A stretch of 64,000 nucleotides of DNA from Ornithinimicrobium cerasi (GTDB taxonomy: Bacteria; Actinomycetota; Actinomycetes; Actinomycetales; Dermatophilaceae), in assembly GCF_003702705.1 (NCBI RefSeq), contig NZ_QZMN01000005.1, positions 186,001 to 250,000 on the forward strand, read 5' to 3'. The notes below the pieces were generated by a model. It saw only the letters and a program-made list of their open reading frames with translations, had not been told where the DNA came from and made no database searches. Made by a program: the position numbers and the translations under genes. Of the stretch, positions 24,206-32,482 are shown one piece after another (position 1 is the first letter of the stretch; the number at the start of each line of letters is the position of its first letter).

Positions 24206-26572
24206 TCACTCCTGCGAGCTGGCGGGCACCTGCAGGAAGGCCCGCAGGACGACCGCGCACCCCGCGAGAGCGGACAGGGCGGGCGCGGTCCAGAGCCAGC
24301 CGAAACCGTACGCGTCGGCCCGGCCCCCGTAGGACGCGGCGAGGTAGGTCAGGGGCAGGGTCAGCACGAGGACCACGACGGCGACGCTGATCCAGCGCAG
24401 GGCGAGGTGACGCCGCGTGCCCGGGTGGGCAGCCAGGGCGGTGAGCGTCCTGCGGGTCACCCGGTGGGCGGAGACCAGTGCCGTCCCGCCGAGGACGACC
24501 ACGAGCCCGGACGCGGCTGCGCCGAGCACCGCCAGCAGGGTGGCGAGGGAGCGTTGCCGGTCGTAGGCGGTGGGATCCGTCCCATCGGCGGTCTGCGCCC
24601 CGGCCGCCAGTCGCAGCAGTTCGGCGCGCAGCTCGAAGCGGTCCGTCGGTGAGAGCTGGTGGAAGTCCGGCAGCAGCACCATGCTGGACCCCGTGGGGGC
24701 CAGGGAGAGCTCCTCGACGAGAGGGCTCGCCGGCGGCAGGACCAGCCCCGGCAGGTTGCCCCCGAGCAGGGGGTCGGCCTCCGCCTCCAGCTGCGTGACA
24801 CCGGCCACCGCCCCCTCGGGGGTGAGGGTGAGGATCGCGACAGACCCGCCCTCCGAGAGTCCGGGGTCGGCCCGGGGGCCGGTCCCGCCCGTGCCCGTCA
24901 TGATCACGTTGACGGGGGAGGAGGTCAGCTGCGGCCAGCAGCTCTCGTCGACGAGGTCCAGGGGGGTCGTGGGGTCGCGCTGGGCGCACCGTCCCAGGGC
25001 CACGCTGGACACACGCCGGATCTGCGGAGCCGCGTCCGCCAGGTAGCCGTAGGTCAGGACCTCCCCTCCCCCCCGGGCGCGGTAGCGCTCCTCGATGGCC
25101 TCCACGGTGCTGTCGGGCACCTGGCTGAGCACCAGGGATCCCGCCGGGACGTAGGGGCTCGACTCAGCCTCCCCGCTGTTGGCGGCGTAGGTGGTCGTCG
25201 CGGCGAGGAAGCCGGTGGCCACGGTGATGGCGGCGGCCGCGGCCGCGACCATCGTCAGACCCCGGGCCAGGTGCCGGATGACGGAGGCGGACGCCCTCGA
25301 CCGCCTCCAGGAGGCGACGGGGACCAGCGCGAAGGGCAGTGCGAGGCAGACGCACAGGGCCGCTGCGGGGACCAGGAGGAGCAGGGTCTCCGTCCTGGCC
25401 AGGGCGGGGACCTGGGTCACCGCGACCATCACCCCGAGACCGGCCACCACCACGCCGGACGCCACGGTTGCCGGCAACCGGGTCCGGCGCCCGGACACCA
25501 GGTCGGACAACCGGGCCGCGGCCGGCCCCGAGACCCGGGTGAGGGGCAGGTGCAGGAGGGCGACCACGAGCAGGGCCAGCAGCAGCACGGCGAGGGTCCG
25601 CCAGGGGACCAGGACGTCGACCCAGTCCTGGCCCAGCCACCCGGACACCCGGCCCCGGGCGAGGAGCAGCGCGGCGAGGGCGGCGAGCGCCCCGAGCACC
25701 GCACCGGCCATCGCGAGCAGCGTGAGGGCGAGCCCGACCACACCCTCCGCCGCACGTGGCGGCAGTCCGGCGGCGACGAGCCCGTCGACGTCCCTGGCCC
25801 AGGCCCGCCGCAGGATGCCGGAGGTGGCGAGCAGGACGCCGCCCAGGAGCAGCCCGGCACCCAGCGGGACGTGGCGGAGGCCGCTGAGGAACGGCGGCTG
25901 CTGGGCGGCCGCGGCGTGCAGGAGGGAGTCCAGGGACTGGTAGGTGGCAGCCCTGGCGTCGAGCATCGGCTGCAGCGTCCCGTTCGCGTACGGATCCTCG
26001 TCGAGGAGCCACCGACTGACGCCGGAGAGGTCCTCCGCCCGCGTGAGGTGGACCACCGCACGGCTCTGCGAGCTCATCGGGTCGGCGAGCAGCCCGACGA
26101 CGGTGACCTGCGTCGGGGTCCCGTCGACGCTCAGCTGCGCCTCGGTGCCAGGGAGGGCCCCGAGGGCCTGGGCCATCCCCCGCGCGAGAAGCACCTCGTC
26201 CGGGGCCTGCGGCCGACGGCCGACCGTCAGCAGGCCGAGAGGGAGGTCGGGGTCGCTGGTGGAGCGCACGGTCACGGCGGCGGACCGTCCGCCCACGGTG
26301 AGCTCACCCGCCGCGTCGGCCACCGGACTGCCTCCCGCGCCGCTGCCCGCGACAGCCTCGACCTCCGTCGACTGCAGGGCGTAGGCACGGTCGGCGAACT
26401 CCCACCTCAGCGACTGCTCCACCGCGTCGGCCCCGGTGACCGCGACCGCGGAGAGCCCCACCACGGTGGCGCCCAGAAGCATCGCCACGAGGAGGGGTCC
26501 CAGCGCCTGCAGGCGGTGGAAGTGGAGGAGCCGGACGGCGAGACGGATCCGGGAGGTGGAGCCTGCCGTCAT
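24206..26572 (-). CDS. FtsX/MacB-type ABC transporter permease of the peptide cassette
   Basis: This 788-residue membrane protein has about ten transmembrane segments: one at the N-terminus, a block of five or six around residues 225-460, and three or four after residue 690. There are two large extracytoplasmic domains, at about residues 45-220 and 465-690. This is the layout of double-FtsX permeases that move peptides or lipids across or out of the membrane. The ATG at 26572 overlaps the TGA of the ATPase gene by 4 bp, so the two proteins are made together. It is the last gene of the sigma-peptide-ABC cassette. Cargo is inferred to be, or to give immunity to, the secreted peptide. Confidence 0.8.
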   Translation of the reverse strand: MTAGSTSRIRLAVRLLHFHRLQALGPLLVAMLLGATVVGLSAVAVTGADAVEQSLRWEFADRAYALQSTEVEAVAGSGAGGSPVADAAGELTVGGRSAAVTVRSTSDPDLPLGLLTVGRRPQAPDEVLLARGMAQALGALPGTEAQLSVDGTPTQVTVVGLLADPMSSQSRAVVHLTRAEDLSGVSRWLLDEDPYANGTLQPMLDARAATYQSLDSLLHAAAAQQPPFLSGLRHVPLGAGLLLGGVLLATSGILRRAWARDVDGLVAAGLPPRAAEGVVGLALTLLAMAGAVLGALAALAALLLARGRVSGWLGQDWVDVLVPWRTLAVLLLALLVVALLHLPLTRVSGPAAARLSDLVSGRRTRLPATVASGVVVAGLGVMVAVTQVPALARTETLLLLVPAAALCVCLALPFALVPVASWRRSRASASVIRHLARGLTMVAAAAAAITVATGFLAATTTYAANSGEAESSPYVPAGSLVLSQVPDSTVEAIEERYRARGGGEVLTYGYLADAAPQIRRVSSVALGRCAQRDPTTPLDLVDESCWPQLTSSPVNVIMTGTGGTGPRADPGLSEGGSVAILTLTPEGAVAGVTQLEAEADPLLGGNLPGLVLPPASPLVEELSLAPTGSSMVLLPDFHQLSPTDRFELRAELLRLAAGAQTADGTDPTAYDRQRSLATLLAVLGAAASGLVVVLGGTALVSAHRVTRRTLTALAAHPGTRRHLALRWISVAVVVLVLTLPLTYLAASYGGRADAYGFGWLWTAPALSALAGCAVVLRAFLQVPASSQE

Positions 26573-27204
26573 GCGGCGGCGTCCGTGACGTCACCGAGGT
26601 CGACGACGTGCTCCATCGCCGCGGCGACGGCCACGTCGTGGGTGGCCACGACCACGGTGCGTCCGCCGCGCCCCAGCTGGCGCAGGAGGCCCGCGACGAG
26701 CGCAGAGCTGGTGGCGTCGAGCGCGCCCGTCGGCTCGTCGGCGAGGATGACGGTGGCGTCCGTGACGAGGGCGCGGGCCAGGGCTACCCGCTGCTGCTGG
26801 CCACCGGAGAGCTCTGCCGGCCGACGGTGGGCGAGCGAGGGGTCCAGACCCACCTCCTCCAGGACCATCCCCACGTCGCGGGGTGCGCCGACTCCTCGCA
26901 GCTCGGCGGCGAGGAGAAGGTTCTCCTCGGCGGTCAGGAAGGGCACCAGCCGGTAGTCCTGGTGCACGAGGGCGAGGCGTGGGTCGCTGCCACCTGACCA
27001 CGTCGCCGGGCGCACCGGGGTGCCGTCGATGAGCACGCGCCCCTCGGTGGGTCGTTGCTGGCCGGCGAGGACGCGCAGCAGCGTCGACTTCCCGGACCCG
27101 CTCGGTCCCATGACCGCCGTGGAGCCCGTGGCGAGGTCCAGCGAGAGGCGCAGCAGTGGCGTCGTGCTGCCGTAGGAGACGGTGAGACCGTCGATGGAGA
27201 TCAC
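26569..27204 (-). CDS. ABC transporter ATP-binding protein of the peptide cassette
   Basis: This 211-residue LolD/MacB-like ATPase has Walker A GPSGSGKST at residues 33-41, Q-loop HQDYRLVPFLTAEEN, signature LSGGQQQRVALARAL, Walker B VILADEPTGALD and the switch region VVVATHD. It is complete and short, as is usual for partners of FtsX-type permeases. The GTG start at 27204 is preceded by GGAGTGG at a suitable distance. It lies 65 bp after the peptide gene, and that gap holds a 13-bp GC hairpin. It is coupled to the permease by an ATGA overlap. Confidence 0.9.
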   Translation of the reverse strand: MISIDGLTVSYGSTTPLLRLSLDLATGSTAVMGPSGSGKSTLLRVLAGQQRPTEGRVLIDGTPVRPATWSGGSDPRLALVHQDYRLVPFLTAEENLLLAAELRGVGAPRDVGMVLEEVGLDPSLAHRRPAELSGGQQQRVALARALVTDATVILADEPTGALDATSSALVAGLLRQLGRGGRTVVVATHDVAVAAAMEHVVDLGDVTDAAA

Positions 27205-27227
27205 TGACCACTCCGATCCGTGAGGGC

Positions 27228-27257
27228 CCGGGGCGGGTGGGTGCCCACCCGCCCCGG
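27228..27257 (-). terminator. Intra-operon hairpin between peptide and transporter genes
   Basis: A 13-bp perfect stem (27228-27240 with 27245-27257) and a 4-nt loop lie between the peptide stop and the ATPase start. Inside a cotranscribed unit this would act as a partial terminator or a 3' stabiliser, favouring peptide over transporter mRNA. Confidence 0.6.
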
Positions 27258-27269
27258 AGCCTAGCGCCG

Positions 27270-27599
27270 TCAGACGTGCTCGATCTGGACCCGGGCGGAG
27301 CATCCGGCGTAGCAGGTGTACCAGCCGGTGTAGTAGTACTTGCCCGTGGTCGTGAACCACGAGGTGTGGTAGTCGGGGCCGCCGTTGCGGACCAGTGTCC
27401 CCCGGGCCTTGGAGTCGCCCTGCAGGGAGGCGCAGTTGGCGCGGGCCCGGTGCGAGTCCGGCCCGAACTTCGCCTCGGTCTGCTTGACGGCGCTGCAGTT
27501 CCCGCCCACCGCCTGGGCGGGGAGGGTGGCCAGGGACACAGCCCCGGAGGTGAGCATGGCTGCGAGGGCGAACGAGGTGATCTTCCTGCGGAAGGTCAT
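27270..27599 (-). CDS. Secreted four-cysteine peptide precursor, bacteriocin-like
   Basis: This 109-residue precursor has a Sec signal peptide (FRRK, hydrophobic core, cleavage after AQA at residue 30) and a predicted mature 79-residue product starting VGGNCSAVKQ. The mature part has four cysteines (35, 56, 96, 100), enough for two disulfides. Its C-terminus is rich in aromatic residues, with YHTSWFTTTGKYYY around residues 77-90. I do not recognise the sequence. The gene order of small secreted protein, ABC ATPase and large FtsX permease resembles lactococcin 972-type loci, but the peptide itself does not resemble lactococcin 972. Its ATG overlaps the stop of the sigma factor gene (ATGA). Confidence 0.8.
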   Translation of the reverse strand: MTFRRKITSFALAAMLTSGAVSLATLPAQAVGGNCSAVKQTEAKFGPDSHRARANCASLQGDSKARGTLVRNGGPDYHTSWFTTTGKYYYTGWYTCYAGCSARVQIEHV

Positions 27600-28207
27600 G
27601 ACGAGGTCTCCTTCTTCTGGGTGAGCGGGGAACGACGAGCACGGTGCGGCTCGGCGTGCGGGTAGATGTCCGCAGCGCGCCCGATCTGGACATCCACCGG
27701 TGGCTGCGGGTGCTGGACGGGTGCCAGATGGGTCCGGAGCCGCTGCAGGACGCGCGAGCTGCGCTTGGCGGCGGCGTCGTAGGAGCACCCGAGGACGAGC
27801 GCGATCTCGGCGATGGAGAAGCCCTCGCACCGCAGCACGACCAGGCGCGTGTCCTGCTCCGAGAGGACCTCGCGGCAGCGGGCCCGCAGGTCGGCCGACC
27901 AGCGGTGGTCCACCCTCGGCGGACCCTCGGGACGCAGCTCGCGGCACAGCCTGTGCAGCATCGCCTCCTGCCGCCTCCGGCCTCTCGTGATGTTCCGCAC
28001 GTGGCCGTCGAGGACGGCGAGCGCCATGCCGGTCAGCTGCATCCTGCTCGTCTCGTCGGCCGGTGCAGGTAGGTCCTTGCGCCACAGCGTCAGGAGCGCG
28101 TCGGCCACGGCCTCGTCCCCCAGGTCTGGCCCGAGTCGTGCTCGTGCCCGTCGCAGGAGCAGGTGTCGCAGTGGCCAGACGTGCGCCTCGAACGTCGGTG
28201 CGTCCAC
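27596..28207 (-). CDS. ECF-type sigma factor of the peptide cassette
   Basis: The 203-residue protein has a degenerate sigma region 2 (RARLGPDLGDEAVADALLTLW) and a clear region 4 helix-turn-helix (LSEQDTRLVVLRCEGFSIAE, then IALVLGCSYDAAAKRSS). A 35-residue tail follows. No anti-sigma gene is adjacent. It is the first gene of a cassette whose members overlap or nearly touch, so it probably drives its own operon including the secreted peptide, giving positive feedback. The GTG at 28207 is the most upstream plausible start. No confident ECF promoter motif could be seen in the 155-bp divergent gap to marR. Confidence 0.75.
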   Translation of the reverse strand: MDAPTFEAHVWPLRHLLLRRARARLGPDLGDEAVADALLTLWRKDLPAPADETSRMQLTGMALAVLDGHVRNITRGRRRQEAMLHRLCRELRPEGPPRVDHRWSADLRARCREVLSEQDTRLVVLRCEGFSIAEIALVLGCSYDAAAKRSSRVLQRLRTHLAPVQHPQPPVDVQIGRAADIYPHAEPHRARRSPLTQKKETSS

Positions 28208-28347
28208 GATCCTGCCCCCCGGCTGTGAGTGCGCCGGAACCCCCGAGCGCGTCCTTCGACCCTCTGCTGGTCATCGTGGACCGCAGCCTGCGGCGGGACA
28301 AGGGCGCCGGACGGAAACTGACCAAGTCTTTACCCTTCACGGGAAGG

Positions 28348-28364
28348 TATGATGTATGCATCAT
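28348..28364 (+). promoter_or_regulatory. marR promoter and overlapping operator palindrome
   Basis: TATGAT at 28348-28353 is a near-consensus -10 box. It overlaps an inverted repeat, ATGATG-N4-CATCAT at 28349-28364, that reaches into the ATG at 28363. No ribosome-binding site is visible, so the message may be leaderless. A MarR dimer bound here would autorepress the marR-efflux operon. Confidence 0.55.
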
Positions 28365-28797
28365 GCAACTTTCTGAAGAGCTGGCGCGCGCCTTCGCCTC
28401 GATGGGACGACTGCTCAACGACGCCCAGGGGGAGGACCTCTCGCGCAGCGACTTCGCGGTCCTCATCCGGCTGCCGCTGGCGCGCGGCGAGGGGGATGCC
28501 GTGCGCTCCCGCGACCTGGCCCGCTCCGAGGGTCTGGACCCCTCGACGATGAGCCGGCGACTGGCGTCGCTGGCCGACCGGGGTCTCATCGAGCGCGAGC
28601 CGGACCCGGCCGACCGGCGGGCCTTCCTCCTCACGCTCACCGCAGCCGGCCGGAGCGCGGTCGAGCAGGAGCGCGCCCGGCGCGTCGCTCTCGTCACCGA
28701 CGCCCTGCAGCGGTGGGACGACGCCGACCGCGCCGAGCTGGCGCGCCTGCTGTCCCGGCTCACCGACACCCTCGAGGACCGGAGGTCCGCCCGATGA
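28363..28797 (+). CDS. MarR-family transcriptional regulator
   Basis: This 144-residue winged-helix protein has the MarR core: a first dimerisation helix (EELARAFASMGRLL), recognition region RDLARSEGLDPSTMSRRLASL and wing EREPDPADRRAFLLTLTAAG. It is expected to repress the adjacent efflux pump and respond to a drug or metabolite. The ATG at 28363 sits at the end of a palindrome and just after a TATGAT box. Its TGA overlaps the ATG of the transporter gene by 4 bp, so repressor and pump are coupled. Confidence 0.9.
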   Translation: MQLSEELARAFASMGRLLNDAQGEDLSRSDFAVLIRLPLARGEGDAVRSRDLARSEGLDPSTMSRRLASLADRGLIEREPDPADRRAFLLTLTAAGRSAVEQERARRVALVTDALQRWDDADRAELARLLSRLTDTLEDRRSAR

Positions 28798-30839
28798 GCC
28801 AGCCTGCGGCATACTCCCTCAGCCCGGCGGAGCGCCGGGTCTTCGCCGGCCTCATGCTCGGCATGTTCGTCGCCTCGATCAGCCAGACGATCGTGGGCCC
28901 CGCGATGCCGCGCATCGTCGCCGAGCTCGGCGGGATCGACCACTACAGCTGGGTCGCGACCGCCGCGATGCTCGTCTCGGCGATCGTCGTGCCCATCGTG
29001 GGCAAGCTCTCCGACATGTTCGGCCGGCGCGAGTTCTACCTCGGCGGGCTGGTCGTCTTCATGGTCGGCTCGGTGATCTCCGGGCTCGCACCGGACTTCT
29101 GGACGCTCGTCGCGGGCCGCGCCGTCCAGGGGCTGGGCATGGGCACCCTGATGCCGTTGTCGCAGACCATCATCGGCGACATCATCCCGCCCCGGCAGCG
29201 GGGCAAGTACCAGGGCCTCATGGGTGCCGTCTTCGGCGTGACGTCGGTCGCCGGACCGATCGCCGGGGGGCTCATCACCGACGCCTTCGGGTGGCGGTGG
29301 CTCTTCTTCGCCGTGCTGCCCCTCGGCGTCGTGGCCGTCTTCGTCATCGCCCGCTTCCTGCGCCTCGACCACACGCCGCAGCCCGGGCGCGTCGACGCGC
29401 TCGGGATCCTCACCCTCACCCCGGCGCTCGTCGGGATCCTCCTCGCCACCTCGTGGGGAGGCACCACCTACCCCTGGGGGTCCGGCGTGATCCTGGGCCT
29501 CTACGCCGCGGGGGTGGTGCTGCTCGGGCTCTTCGTCGCGGTCGAGCTGCGGGCGGAGAACCCCCTGCTCCCGCTCAGCCTGTTCCGCAACGGCATCTTC
29601 TCCTGGGCCAACGTCGCCTCGTTCGGCCTGGCGATGGTGATGTTCGGCGCCATCATCTACGTGCCGGTCTTCGCCCAGGGCGTGCTCGGCGTCGGCGCGA
29701 CCGAGTCCGGGCTGATCCTCATGCCGATGATGCTGGGGCTGATCGTCGTCGGCATCGTCTCGGGCTACCTGGTGACGCGCACCGGGCGCTACAAGGAGCT
29801 GATGCTGCTCGGCACCGTCGTCCTCGGGGTGGGCCTGTGGATGCTGACCCGGCTCGGCGTGGACTCCTCCGAGTGGGAGCTGACGGCGGCGATCGCGGTG
29901 ATGGGCACCGGTCTGGGCCTGGCGATGCAGCAGTACACGCTCGTCGTGCAGAACGCCGTGCCGCGCGCCGACCTCGGGGTCGCCACCGCGTCGCTGCAGT
30001 TCTTCCGCAACGTCGGCAACACCGTGGGCATCGCGGTCTTCGGGGCCGTCATGACGTCCGGCCTGGCCGGCGCCATCGCCGGTCACCTGCCGCCGGAGCT
30101 GGCGGGCCGCGCCGGCGGGCTGGGCGAGCTCGACGCCGCGGCCGCGCTCGACCCCGCGCAGACCGCCGGGCTGCCGCCGGAGGCGCTGCAGGCGATCCGC
30201 AGCGGTCTCGCCGACCGGCTGCAGGACACCTTCTCGCTGGGGCTGCCCATCATGGTCGCGGTCTTCCTGGCGACGCTGATGATCCGCGCCATCCCGCTGC
30301 GCGACACCGTGCACACCCCCGACGAGGCCCAGCGCGAGTACCTCGACACCATGGCGCACAGCGCGCCCTCGAGCGACTACGTCCCCGGGCTGCGGTCGGG
30401 CGACGTCGGCGCACGCACGCGCGAGCGGGTCCTCGGCCTCCAGCTGGGGATGCTGGCGAGGTCGGCCGGTCGCCCCGACCGGCCGCTGCTCGTCCGGGCC
30501 GTCACCGAGCTCGGGGACGGCGACCTGCAGCGCGGGCGCCAGATCCTCGAGCGGGCAGCGCTCGTGCTCACCAGCGACGACCCGCAGGAGTCGGCCGCCG
30601 CCGAGCGGTATGCCGTGGAGCTGGGCCGCCGGGCCGGCACCGAGGGCGGGATGCTCAGCGAGGCCCTGCGACGCGACCTCGCCGTGCTGGCGGCCGAGCG
30701 CCGCCCCGAGGAGGTGCTGTCGCAGATCGAGCCGACGGTGGCCCAGCGGCACGCCGCCGTCGACGTCGCCAAGGTGCGTCAGGCCGCGACCGAGCTCTCG
30801 ACCGCGCTCCTGGTGGACGTCGCCCGTCTCGACCGCTGA
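28794..30839 (+). CDS. DHA2-type (EmrB/QacA) MFS multidrug efflux transporter with C-terminal extension
   Basis: The 681-residue protein starts with the 14-TM DHA2 layout, including motif A (GKLSDMFGRREFYLGG) and motif C (GAVFGVTSVAGPIAGGLITD). Such pumps export hydrophobic drugs using the proton gradient. After the last membrane segment, near residue 500, there is an unusual soluble cytoplasmic tail of about 170 residues. It is rich in Arg, Ala and Glu and predicted to be helical (for example QRHAAVDVAKVRQAATELS). It is not part of the transport fold and I do not recognise it. The gene is cotranscribed with marR. Confidence 0.9.
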   Translation: MSQPAAYSLSPAERRVFAGLMLGMFVASISQTIVGPAMPRIVAELGGIDHYSWVATAAMLVSAIVVPIVGKLSDMFGRREFYLGGLVVFMVGSVISGLAPDFWTLVAGRAVQGLGMGTLMPLSQTIIGDIIPPRQRGKYQGLMGAVFGVTSVAGPIAGGLITDAFGWRWLFFAVLPLGVVAVFVIARFLRLDHTPQPGRVDALGILTLTPALVGILLATSWGGTTYPWGSGVILGLYAAGVVLLGLFVAVELRAENPLLPLSLFRNGIFSWANVASFGLAMVMFGAIIYVPVFAQGVLGVGATESGLILMPMMLGLIVVGIVSGYLVTRTGRYKELMLLGTVVLGVGLWMLTRLGVDSSEWELTAAIAVMGTGLGLAMQQYTLVVQNAVPRADLGVATASLQFFRNVGNTVGIAVFGAVMTSGLAGAIAGHLPPELAGRAGGLGELDAAAALDPAQTAGLPPEALQAIRSGLADRLQDTFSLGLPIMVAVFLATLMIRAIPLRDTVHTPDEAQREYLDTMAHSAPSSDYVPGLRSGDVGARTRERVLGLQLGMLARSAGRPDRPLLVRAVTELGDGDLQRGRQILERAALVLTSDDPQESAAAERYAVELGRRAGTEGGMLSEALRRDLAVLAAERRPEEVLSQIEPTVAQRHAAVDVAKVRQAATELSTALLVDVARLDR

Positions 30840-30853
30840 CGAGCCCGCCCGGC

Positions 30854-31213
30854 TCAGCCGGTGGCCGTGGCCGGCCCCTCGGAGAACTCGAGGAACGCCT
30901 CCATGGCCCGGGGGCCGTAGACCGTCGACGGGCCGCCGTTCATGAGGATGGCGACGCCGAGCGCCTCCGCGACCTGCTGCTCGGTCGCGCCGGCCCGGGC
31001 GGCGCCGCGGGCGTGGCTGGCGATGCACCCGTCGCACTGCTTGCTCACCCCGATCGCGAGGGCGATCAGCTCCTTCGTCGCCACGTCCAGCTCGCCAGCG
31101 GCCAGGGCGGCCTTGTGGGTGGCGGCGTAGCCGGCGTAGACCTCGGGGATGCGTGAGCGCAGCTCGCGCGCGGGGCTGCGGAGGTCGTCGAGGGTCTGCT
31201 TGCCGTAGGACAC
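30854..31213 (-). CDS. AhpD-like carboxymuconolactone decarboxylase-family protein
   Basis: The 119-residue protein is a single CMD domain with the redox motif CDGCIASH, in which the two Cys and the His correspond to the AhpD active site. It probably acts as an alkylhydroperoxidase or thiol-dependent antioxidant and not as a lactone decarboxylase. AAGGAG lies at good distance before the GTG at 31213. It is convergent with the efflux gene and divergent from the histidine kinase gene. Confidence 0.85.
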   Translation of the reverse strand: MSYGKQTLDDLRSPARELRSRIPEVYAGYAATHKAALAAGELDVATKELIALAIGVSKQCDGCIASHARGAARAGATEQQVAEALGVAILMNGGPSTVYGPRAMEAFLEFSEGPATATG

Positions 31214-31237
31214 GGAACCGCTCCTTCGTGGTGGGCC

Positions 31238-31243
31238 TAGTGT
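31238..31243 (+). promoter_or_regulatory. -10 box of the LytS-like kinase gene (leaderless)
   Basis: TAGTGT lies 6 nt before the ATG at 31250. Confidence 0.45.
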
Positions 31244-31249
31244 GCGTCC

Positions 31250-32458
31250 ATGCAGGACGTCGCCCTCCACCTTCCCACGGCGATCGTCGTCGTCGCGGGG
31301 GTCCTGCTCGTCCACGCAGTGCTGTGGCTGCGGCGCCGTCGGCTGCGCAGGGGGTTCCTCTCCGAGGCCGACCGGCTCACCTACGAGACCCTGCGACTGG
31401 GCAGCCAGGCCGGGCGCCACCTGCGGACCGGCTTCACCACCGAGACCACGACCAAGGCCGCCCGGCACCTGAGGCTGATGCTCGGGGCGACCGCGATCGC
31501 CTTCGTCGACACCCAGGAGGTGCTCGTCTGGGCCGGTCGCGGCGACCACCACCGCACGCAGGTGCTCGACCACGCCCGGCGGGTCCTGGCCACCGGCGAC
31601 GTCGCCGTGGTCACCCGCGCCGACCTGCCGTGCGACAAGCCCGACTGCGACGTCCGCGCGGGCGTCGTCGCGCCGCTCGTCGTCGAGGACCGGGTGGTCG
31701 GCGCGCTCGCCGCCTACGCCGACCGGCCCTCCGCGGGTCTGGCCCGCGCGACCGAGCAGCTGGCCACCTGGGTCGGTGGCCAGCTGGAGCTCGGCGAGCT
31801 CGACCGGGAGCGGACCCGGGCCATGGAGGCCGAGCTGCGCAGCCTCAGGGCCCAGATCAGCCCGCACTTCATCTACAACTCCCTGGCGGCGATCGCCAGC
31901 TTCGTGCGGACCGACCCGGACCGGGCGCGCGAGCTGCTGCTGGAGTTCGCCGACTTCACCCGCTACGCGCTGCGACGCGGCGGCGCGTTCACGACGCTGG
32001 CCGACGAGCTGCGCAACGTGGAGCGCTACCTGGTCCTGGAGCAGGCGCGGTTCGGCGAGCGGCTGCAGGTCAACCTCCTCGTCGCCCCGGAGGTGCTCCC
32101 GGTGGCCGTGCCCTACCTCGCCGTCCAGCCGCTCGTCGAGAACGCCGTCCGGCACGGCCTCGCGGGCAAGGTCGGGGCGGGCACGGTCTCGATCACGGCC
32201 ACCGACCTGGGCGACCTCGCCGAGATCACCGTGGAGGACGACGGGGTGGGCACCGACCCCGACCTGGTCCAGCGCGCCCTCGACGGCGGGCTGGACGCCG
32301 ACGGCGACTCGACCTCGGTGGGGCTGGGCAACGTCGACGCCCGGCTCCGTCAGGTCTACGGCGACGACCACGGCCTCGTCGTCGAGACCGCCCCGGGACT
32401 GGGGACCAAGGTCGTCTTCCGGGTCCCCAAGTACGCGCCCGGCGTCCACGCGTCCTGA
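31250..32458 (+). CDS. LytS/YehU-type sensor histidine kinase
   Basis: This 402-residue protein has a single N-terminal membrane segment (residues 8-27), a GAF-like sensor region (residues 60-180) with a CDKPDC motif that could bind a metal or form a disulfide, and a His_kinase domain with QISPHFIYNSL (His206). The catalytic ATPase domain has VENAVRHG and EDDGVGTDPD with VGLGNV. It lacks the multi-TM 5TM-Lyt sensor of classical LytS. It pairs with the LytTR regulator immediately downstream. The genes that follow encode symporters, so control of carboxylate uptake is inferred. Confidence 0.9.
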   Translation: MQDVALHLPTAIVVVAGVLLVHAVLWLRRRRLRRGFLSEADRLTYETLRLGSQAGRHLRTGFTTETTTKAARHLRLMLGATAIAFVDTQEVLVWAGRGDHHRTQVLDHARRVLATGDVAVVTRADLPCDKPDCDVRAGVVAPLVVEDRVVGALAAYADRPSAGLARATEQLATWVGGQLELGELDRERTRAMEAELRSLRAQISPHFIYNSLAAIASFVRTDPDRARELLLEFADFTRYALRRGGAFTTLADELRNVERYLVLEQARFGERLQVNLLVAPEVLPVAVPYLAVQPLVENAVRHGLAGKVGAGTVSITATDLGDLAEITVEDDGVGTDPDLVQRALDGGLDADGDSTSVGLGNVDARLRQVYGDDHGLVVETAPGLGTKVVFRVPKYAPGVHAS

Positions 32459-32470
32459 GCCGGTGGCTCC

Positions 32471-32476
32471 TACGAT
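32471..32476 (+). promoter_or_regulatory. -10 box of the LytTR regulator gene (leaderless)
   Basis: TACGAT lies 6 nt before the ATG at 32483, within the 24-bp gap after the kinase gene, so the regulator may have its own start site. Confidence 0.35.
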
Positions 32477-32482
32477 GGCCCC

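Noticed and set aside
27270-31037. A 1255-codon minus-strand frame ending in the secreted peptide
   Set aside because: Only the last 110 codons are protein-like. The rest runs antisense to marR and the efflux pump. The start at 27599 has a signal peptide and overlaps the sigma gene stop.
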